Assembly (NCBI RefSeq): GCF_034321785.1 | Contig: NZ_JAXLPB010000001.1 | Location: 248,001 to 312,000 of the forward strand | DNA from: Fulvimarina uroteuthidis | GTDB taxonomy: Bacteria; Pseudomonadota; Alphaproteobacteria; Rhizobiales; Rhizobiaceae | Direction of reading: 5' to 3' | Length of the DNA: 64,000 bases | In this document: positions 59,559 to 64,000 of the stretch, piece after piece | Position numbering within the stretch: position 1 is the stretch's first letter | Layout: each line of letters opens with the position of its first letter | Made by a program: the position numbers and the translations under genes | Notes under the pieces: generated by a model | Told to the model about the DNA's origin: nothing | The model's database searches: none | The model's input: the letters and a program-made list of their open reading frames with translations, nothing else

Positions 59559-60761
59559 CTAACGCTCGGCCAAGGCCATTTTCGAATTGAACCAGTTCAT
59601 GAAGATCGACACCGCGATCGAGATTGCGAGATAGATGCCCATGCAGATGACGATGATCTCGATCGACTGGCCCGACTGGTTGAGAACGGTCGTTCCGATC
59701 GCGAACAGTTCGGGATATCCGATCGCAAGGCCCAGCGAGGAATTCTTGATGAGGTTCAGATATTGGCTGGTGAGCGGCGGGATGATGACCCGGAACGCCT
59801 GCGGCACGACGACGAGCCGAAGCGTCATGCTGCGGCGCAGGCCGAGTGCGGACGCCGCCTCCGTCTGCCCCTTCGAGACCGAAAGGATGCCCGCGCGCAC
59901 GATCTCGGCGATGAACGCGGCCGTGTAGAGCGAGAGGGCGAGGAACAGCGCGACGAATTCGGGCTTGATCTGGAAACCGCCCTGCAGGTTGAAGCGGGAG
60001 GGAACCGGGACATCGATCGTCGCCGGCAGTCCCGTCACGACGAAGGCGAGGATCGGCAGGCCGATGACGAGGCCGAGGACCGGCCACAGGATCGATTTTC
60101 GCTCGCCGGTCTTGAGCTGCATCCTGGTGTTGCGGCGCGCCAGGAGAATGGCGGCGACGATACCGGCCGCGAAGACCGCGACCGAAACCCAGGCCAGCGC
60201 CTCGAATATCGGGCTCGGCGTCTGAAGGCCGCGATTGGTAATGTAGAATCCGAACGGATTCTCGGCGATCCCGCGCGGTCCGCCGAGAACGGACAGGACG
60301 CCGAAATACCAGAACAGGATGACGAGAAGCGGCGGAATGTTGCGGAAGATCTCGACATAGACCGTCGAGAGAAGCCGCACGAGGAAGTTCTGCGACAGCC
60401 GGCCGACGCCGACGATGAAACCGACGATCGTGGCGAACACGATCCCCGCTCCGGCGACGATCAGCGTGTTCACCAACCCGACGAGCAGAGCCTGCCCGTA
60501 GGTCGATGAACTGGTGTACGGGATCGCCGACTGGCCGATGTCGAAGCCTGCGCGATTGTCGAGAAAATCGAATCCGGAGGCGATATTGGCCTGCTCCAGA
60601 TTGCGCGACGTGTTCAGCACGAGCCACCAGACGAACAGGCCGAGGGCGATGAGCAACACTGCCTGGATCGCGATCGATCGGTACAGCGGGTTGTTCAAGA
60701 TTCCGGAAGACGATGAGGCGTGGGCACGCGCGCTCCCGTGCGTCTCGATGTCGGCCGCCAT
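59559..60761 (-). CDS. aapQ: General L-amino acid ABC transporter permease AapQ
   Basis: Permease of 400 residues, normal size. N-terminal helix, the pair of hydrophobic helices, periplasmic part, and the conserved EAA region YTAAFIAEIVRAGILSVSKGQTEAASALGLRRSMTLRLVVVPQAFRVIIPPLTSQYLNLIKNSSLGLAIGYPEL. Forms the membrane channel with AapM. Preceded by a 176-bp gap after aapJ with hairpin potential. Confidence 0.95.
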   Translation of the reverse strand: MAADIETHGSARAHASSSSGILNNPLYRSIAIQAVLLIALGLFVWWLVLNTSRNLEQANIASGFDFLDNRAGFDIGQSAIPYTSSSTYGQALLVGLVNTLIVAGAGIVFATIVGFIVGVGRLSQNFLVRLLSTVYVEIFRNIPPLLVILFWYFGVLSVLGGPRGIAENPFGFYITNRGLQTPSPIFEALAWVSVAVFAAGIVAAILLARRNTRMQLKTGERKSILWPVLGLVIGLPILAFVVTGLPATIDVPVPSRFNLQGGFQIKPEFVALFLALSLYTAAFIAEIVRAGILSVSKGQTEAASALGLRRSMTLRLVVVPQAFRVIIPPLTSQYLNLIKNSSLGLAIGYPELFAIGTTVLNQSGQSIEIIVICMGIYLAISIAVSIFMNWFNSKMALAER

Positions 60762-60780
60762 TCATACCTCTTTGGGTGGA

Positions 60781-60818
60781 GGCGCGTGCCGTGCGAACGG
60801 ACGGTACGGCGTGGCGCC
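60781..60818 (-). other. Hairpin in the aapJ-aapQ gap
   Basis: GGCGC and GCCGT on the left pair with ACGGC and GCGCC on the right, separated by a small internal loop. Located just before aapQ in the 60762-60937 gap. Such structures in transporter operons keep the binding-protein transcript more abundant; the role here is inferred. Confidence 0.35.
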
Positions 60819-60937
60819 TCGGGGCTTCTTGTCATTCTGGCTTCTGTCAGGAAGCGGGACCGGCATCGTTGGCCGTTCCCGGAAGGGTCGAACGCGGACA
60901 TGGCCGAACCACGCCCGCGCTCCTGAGACGATGCCGT

Positions 60938-61957
60938 TCAGCGAACCGGCATGCCGTACTGAAGGCCGCCATCGGTCCAGAGCGCGTTCTGGCCACGCTG
61001 GATCTTCAGCGGCGTATCGACGCCGATATTGCGCTCGAAGATCTCGCCGTAATTGCCGACGGCGGCGATGATCTGGGCGGCCCAATCCTGCGGCAGGCCG
61101 AGCGTCTCGCCGAAATTGCCGTCCTGGCCGAGAAGACGGCGAATATCCGGATTGTCGGAGTTCTTCATCTCTTCGACATTGGCCTGGGTGATGCCGAACT
61201 CTTCGGCATTCAGCAGCGCGTAGTGCGTCCAGCGGACGATATCGGCCCACTGGGCGTCGCCTTGGCGCACGGCGGGTCCGAGCGGCTCCTTGGAGATGAT
61301 CTCGGGCAGGATGGTGTGGTTGTCCGGCGTGCCCATTTCCAGCCGCGAGGCCGCAAGGCCCGACGCATCGGTCGTCAGCACGTCGCAGCGGCCCGAATCA
61401 TAAGCCGAGTTCACGTCGGACTGGGATTCGATGACGACGGGATTGTAATCCATGCCGTTGGCTTCGAAATAGTCGGCGAGATTCAGTTCGGTCGTCGTGC
61501 CGGACTGGACGCAGACGGTCGCGCCCGAAAGCTCCAGCGCGGAATTCACGCCGAGCTCGTTCTTCACCATGAAGCCCTGGCCGTCATAATAGTTGACGCC
61601 CGCAAAATCGAGACCGAGCGACGTGTCGCGGTCCATCGTCCAGGTCGTGTTGCGCGCCAGGATATCGACCTCGTTGTTCTGCAGCGCGGGAAAGCGCTGA
61701 ACCGCGGAGAGCGGCGAGTAGGTCACTTTCGACGGATCTCCGAGCACCGCGGCGGCGACCGCCTTGCAATAGTCGACGTCGAGACCCTGCCATTCGCCCT
61801 GATCGTTCTGGGACGCAAAGCCGGGCAGACCCGTGTTCACGCCGCATCGGAGCATCCCGCGTTCCTTTACGGTGTCGGCCGTCTGCGCCAAGGCGCCCGA
61901 GGTCGCGAGAGCTGCAACCGATAGGCCGAGGGCTGCGGTCAGAAGTTTGAATGTCAT
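60938..61957 (-). CDS. aapJ: General L-amino acid-binding protein AapJ
   Basis: Periplasmic solute-binding protein of 339 residues with signal peptide (1-24, cleavage after ALA). Family marks are VKERGMLRCGVNTGLPGFASQNDQGEWQGLDVDYCKAVAAAVLGD, ILARNTTWTMDRDTSLGLDFAGVNYYDGQGFMV and VVIESQSDVNSAYDSGRCDVLTTDASGLA. It captures a wide range of L-amino acids, especially Glu and Asp types. First gene of the minus-strand aap operon. Confidence 0.97.
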   Translation of the reverse strand: MTFKLLTAALGLSVAALATSGALAQTADTVKERGMLRCGVNTGLPGFASQNDQGEWQGLDVDYCKAVAAAVLGDPSKVTYSPLSAVQRFPALQNNEVDILARNTTWTMDRDTSLGLDFAGVNYYDGQGFMVKNELGVNSALELSGATVCVQSGTTTELNLADYFEANGMDYNPVVIESQSDVNSAYDSGRCDVLTTDASGLAASRLEMGTPDNHTILPEIISKEPLGPAVRQGDAQWADIVRWTHYALLNAEEFGITQANVEEMKNSDNPDIRRLLGQDGNFGETLGLPQDWAAQIIAAVGNYGEIFERNIGVDTPLKIQRGQNALWTDGGLQYGMPVR

Positions 61958-62202
61958 GATGACTTCCCTGTTCGTTCTTCTTTTTGCATCGTCAGGCGAT
62001 CGATGGAGGATCTAAACGGAGGCGAGCGCCCGGCATGGTCTCTACCGGTCCGGACGGACGCCCGCCTCGCTGCAAGGCCATCGTTCCGGGACATGACATG
62101 ACAAATATTTGAGCAGGTCAAGCGCCTGCATAAAGTTTCGCGTTGCGCACACGGCGTGATTGGGCTTCAACCCTGCAAGGAGCAGCGAACGGGACTATTT
62201 TC
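61958..62202. promoter_or_regulatory. Divergent region aapJ / metC
   Basis: 245 bp containing the promoters of aapJ (leftward) and metC (rightward). The part 62095-62135 is AT-rich. I looked for a SAM-sensing riboswitch ahead of metC and did not find a convincing one. AAGGAG at 62177 lies 20 nt before the GTG chosen for metC. Confidence 0.4.
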
Positions 62203-63381
62203 GTGAGTGACAAGACCAGACCGGAGCCTGACGAGCGCCGAATCGATACCAGGCTCGTTCATCCCCCCTACGATCCGATGAGCATGCATGGCTTCGTCAA
62301 TCCGCCGATCGTGCGCGGATCGACCGTCCTGTTCGAATCGACTGCGGCGATGCTCGGCCGCAAGGACCTGAAATACAGCTACGGCCTGGCCGGCACGCCG
62401 ACGACGACGGTGCTCGAGGACCAGTTGAACGAGCTCGAAGGCTCGTTCGGCACCGCCCTCGTCCCGTCGGGCCTGGCGGCGGTCACCCTGCCCCTCCTGG
62501 CCTTCGCGTCCGCAGGCGACCATGTTCTCATCGTCGATTCGGTCTATGCGCCGACCCGCAGCTTCTGCCGGCAGGTTCTGGAGCGGATGAACGTGACGGT
62601 CGAATATTACGACCCTTACGTCGGCGCGGGCATCGCCGACCTGATGCGACCGGAAACCTCGATCGTCTTTCTGGAGGCGCCGGGCTCGAACACGTTCGAG
62701 ATCCAGGACGTGCGCGCGATCTGCGATGCGGCCCATAAAGGCGGCGCGGTGACGATGCTCGACAATACCTGGGCGACACCGGTCTTCTTCCGGCCGCTCG
62801 ATCACGGCGTCGACCTGTCGATCCACGCGCTCACCAAATATCCCGGCGGCCATTCGGATCTGCTCATGGGATCGGTGTCGGCGAGCGAGCGGACATGGGG
62901 CGAGCTTCTGAAGACGCAGACGGCGCTCGGCATCAACGCCACTCCCGACGATATCTCGTTGGTTCTGCGCGGCCTGAAGACGATGGGCATCCGGCTGCGC
63001 CACCACGAGAAGGTCGCGCTCGATCTCGCCGGCTGGCTCGAGACCCGAAGCGACGTTCTCTCCGTCCTGCATCCGGCCCTGCCCTCCTTCAAGGACCACG
63101 CGGCTTTCAAGCGGCAGTTCACCGGCTCGACCGGCCTCTTCAGCCTCGTTCTCGACTGCGAGCCGGCGGGCGCGAACCGCTTTCTCGACGCGCTGCGGAT
63201 CTTCGGTCTCGGCTATTCCTGGGGCGGGCACGAAAGCCTCGCCGTTTCGGTCGACCTGTCGGATCGCACGATCGCGAAGGGGCCGGGCCAAGGGGCGCTG
63301 ATAAGGCTGCAGATCGGGCTCGAGGATATGGAAGATCTGAAGGCCGACCTTGAGCGCGGTTTCGCCGCGATGGCCGGCTGA
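62203..63381 (+). CDS. metC: Cystathionine beta-lyase
   Basis: PLP enzyme of about 392 residues that splits cystathionine to homocysteine, pyruvate and ammonia. YGLAGTPTTTVLEDQLNELEG, LVPSGLAAVTLPLLAF, MLDNTWATPVFFRPLDHGVDLSIHALTKYPGGHSDLLMGSV (PLP Lys in HALTKYPGGHSD) are family motifs. GTG at 62203 gives a start like homologues; the frame is open to a TTG at 62143. Position opposite aapJ recurs in rhizobia. Confidence 0.93.
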   Translation: MSDKTRPEPDERRIDTRLVHPPYDPMSMHGFVNPPIVRGSTVLFESTAAMLGRKDLKYSYGLAGTPTTTVLEDQLNELEGSFGTALVPSGLAAVTLPLLAFASAGDHVLIVDSVYAPTRSFCRQVLERMNVTVEYYDPYVGAGIADLMRPETSIVFLEAPGSNTFEIQDVRAICDAAHKGGAVTMLDNTWATPVFFRPLDHGVDLSIHALTKYPGGHSDLLMGSVSASERTWGELLKTQTALGINATPDDISLVLRGLKTMGIRLRHHEKVALDLAGWLETRSDVLSVLHPALPSFKDHAAFKRQFTGSTGLFSLVLDCEPAGANRFLDALRIFGLGYSWGGHESLAVSVDLSDRTIAKGPGQGALIRLQIGLEDMEDLKADLERGFAAMAG

Positions 63382-63457
63382 TGTCGGGGCCGGCCGGCGG
63401 CAAGCCAGCCTGCCGGCCGCCCGTTCGCACTGTCCGCCGACCCGTCTGGGAAACGGT

Positions 63458-64000
63458 TCAGGGCGTCAGCCATTCTCCCCGATACGGCGCGTTGCCGGCC
63501 TTTCTTCGAAACCGGGCCCGGCGATGGCCTTCGCTTGCCAGATAAAGGATCTCGATCTCGTTGCAGGCAACGAGAACCGCGGCGAAATTGTCCGACCCCG
63601 GATCGGATGCGATGTCGCCGTCGAGACCATCCGCCACATCCTGATGCGCGTACCCGTCAGGCTCCGGAATGACCGTTCCAGGGCCCGGTTCGACGCGGTA
63701 GCACACCCGGCTGCCCGGCCGCGCGCCGGCGAATGCCGCCGCCGCCCTGTCGTCCGGCCGGTCATCGGCGAGCGTCAGGATCCTGGCGGTCCCGCGCACG
63801 CGGACCTGAAGCTTGCGGTCTTGATCGTAGAAGAGCAGCGAGACGGCCTCATGCACACCCAGTTCGACGATCTTTCGCGATCTCAGATCGGTGTGGAAGC
63901 GAACTTCGCCCACCGCCGCGTCGACGCCGCGCAACACGACAATGCGCGAACGGGGCGCACCATCCAGCCCTATGGTCGCGACGGAAAATGTCCGGAAACC
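63458..64000 (-). CDS. Pyridoxamine 5'-phosphate oxidase-like flavoprotein (5' partial)
   Basis: C-terminal 180 residues of a PNPOx-like FMN-binding protein; the start lies beyond the window. The frame continues past 63937 to the window end with TFSVATIGLDGAPRSRIVVLRGVD, then VRFHTDLRSRKIVEL, the FMN-binding pattern of the family. The C-terminus RFRRKAGNAPYRGEWLTP replaces the true PdxH C-terminal motif, so this is probably a paralogue (general stress or unknown substrate) rather than PdxH itself. Confidence 0.8.
   Translation of the reverse strand, partial: GFRTFSVATIGLDGAPRSRIVVLRGVDAAVGEVRFHTDLRSRKIVELGVHEAVSLLFYDQDRKLQVRVRGTARILTLADDRPDDRAAAAFAGARPGSRVCYRVEPGPGTVIPEPDGYAHQDVADGLDGDIASDPGSDNFAAVLVACNEIEILYLASEGHRRARFRRKAGNAPYRGEWLTP

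Noticed and set aside
57847..60765. 972-residue frame across aapM and aapQ
   Set aside because: Arg/His/Pro-rich out-of-frame reading of two clear permease genes.
62095..62202. SAM riboswitch ahead of metC
   Set aside because: I could not fit the pairing or conserved bases of SAM-II or other SAM classes to this stretch.

Overview
The window reads as a GC-rich alphaproteobacterial chromosome, most likely order Hyphomicrobiales (Rhizobiales). The evidence is a rhizobial-order chemotaxis operon (soluble receptor, STAS protein, cheY, cheA, cheW, cheR, cheB, cheY, cheD, cheT), an aapJQMP general amino-acid permease beside metC, an NrsF-type anti-sigma pair, CbiD next to CobK, and an S21 gene typical of the class. 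The genus cannot be set from sequence alone; an Aurantimonadaceae-like organism is only a guess.

Layout. 1-1.7 kb: end of an HSL-type esterase and an L,D-transpeptidase. 2.0-6.6 kb, minus strand: flagellar export operon flhA-fliR-fliJ-rod-binding protein-flgN-like-unknown, closed by a hairpin. 7.0-10.2 kb, plus strand: pqqABCDE for the cofactor PQQ, with an intrinsic terminator-like hairpin between pqqA and pqqB. 10.5-15.2 kb: TPR lipoprotein, rpsU, a membrane protein, NAD kinase, tRNA-Thr(UGU), a small membrane protein and tRNA-Val(UAC).

15.2-32.5 kb: an integrated phage-like element inside tRNA-Val, bounded by an exact 36-bp duplication. It has a tyrosine integrase, HK97-type portal, a fused prohead protease-major capsid, tail tube, tail chaperone, HNH nuclease, lambda gpM-like protein, connectors, both terminase subunits and a tape measure containing a cell-wall peptidase. 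I see no tail tip or fibre, holin, separate lysin, or classical repressor. The gene order is unusual, with terminase after the connectors and just before the tape measure. The right end carries a protein with HUH-endonuclease motifs (HAH and YLAK). Just inside the right attachment site is an origin-like block: eleven 10-bp phased repeats, an AT-rich stretch and a perfect DnaA box. This combination of minimal capsid genes, partial tail genes and a plasmid-like replication module is the best candidate for an undescribed element (mini-prophage, satellite or phage-plasmid).

32.7-43.6 kb, minus strand: the chemotaxis operon, with a soluble PAS receptor at each end, both ending in an xWxxF CheR-docking pentapeptide. 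44.1-49.7 kb: an SDR oxidoreductase, an OmpV/MipA outer-membrane protein and pyruvate carboxylase. 49.9-53.8 kb: ECF-like sigma factor with NrsF-type anti-sigma factor, then cobS, cbiD and cobK of cobalamin synthesis. 54.0-57.0 kb: an amidase, a 27-residue membrane peptide gene with a strong ribosome site, and an AI-2E family transporter. 57.2-64 kb: aapP-aapM-aapQ-aapJ (minus), divergent metC, and the start-truncated end of a PNPOx-like flavoprotein.
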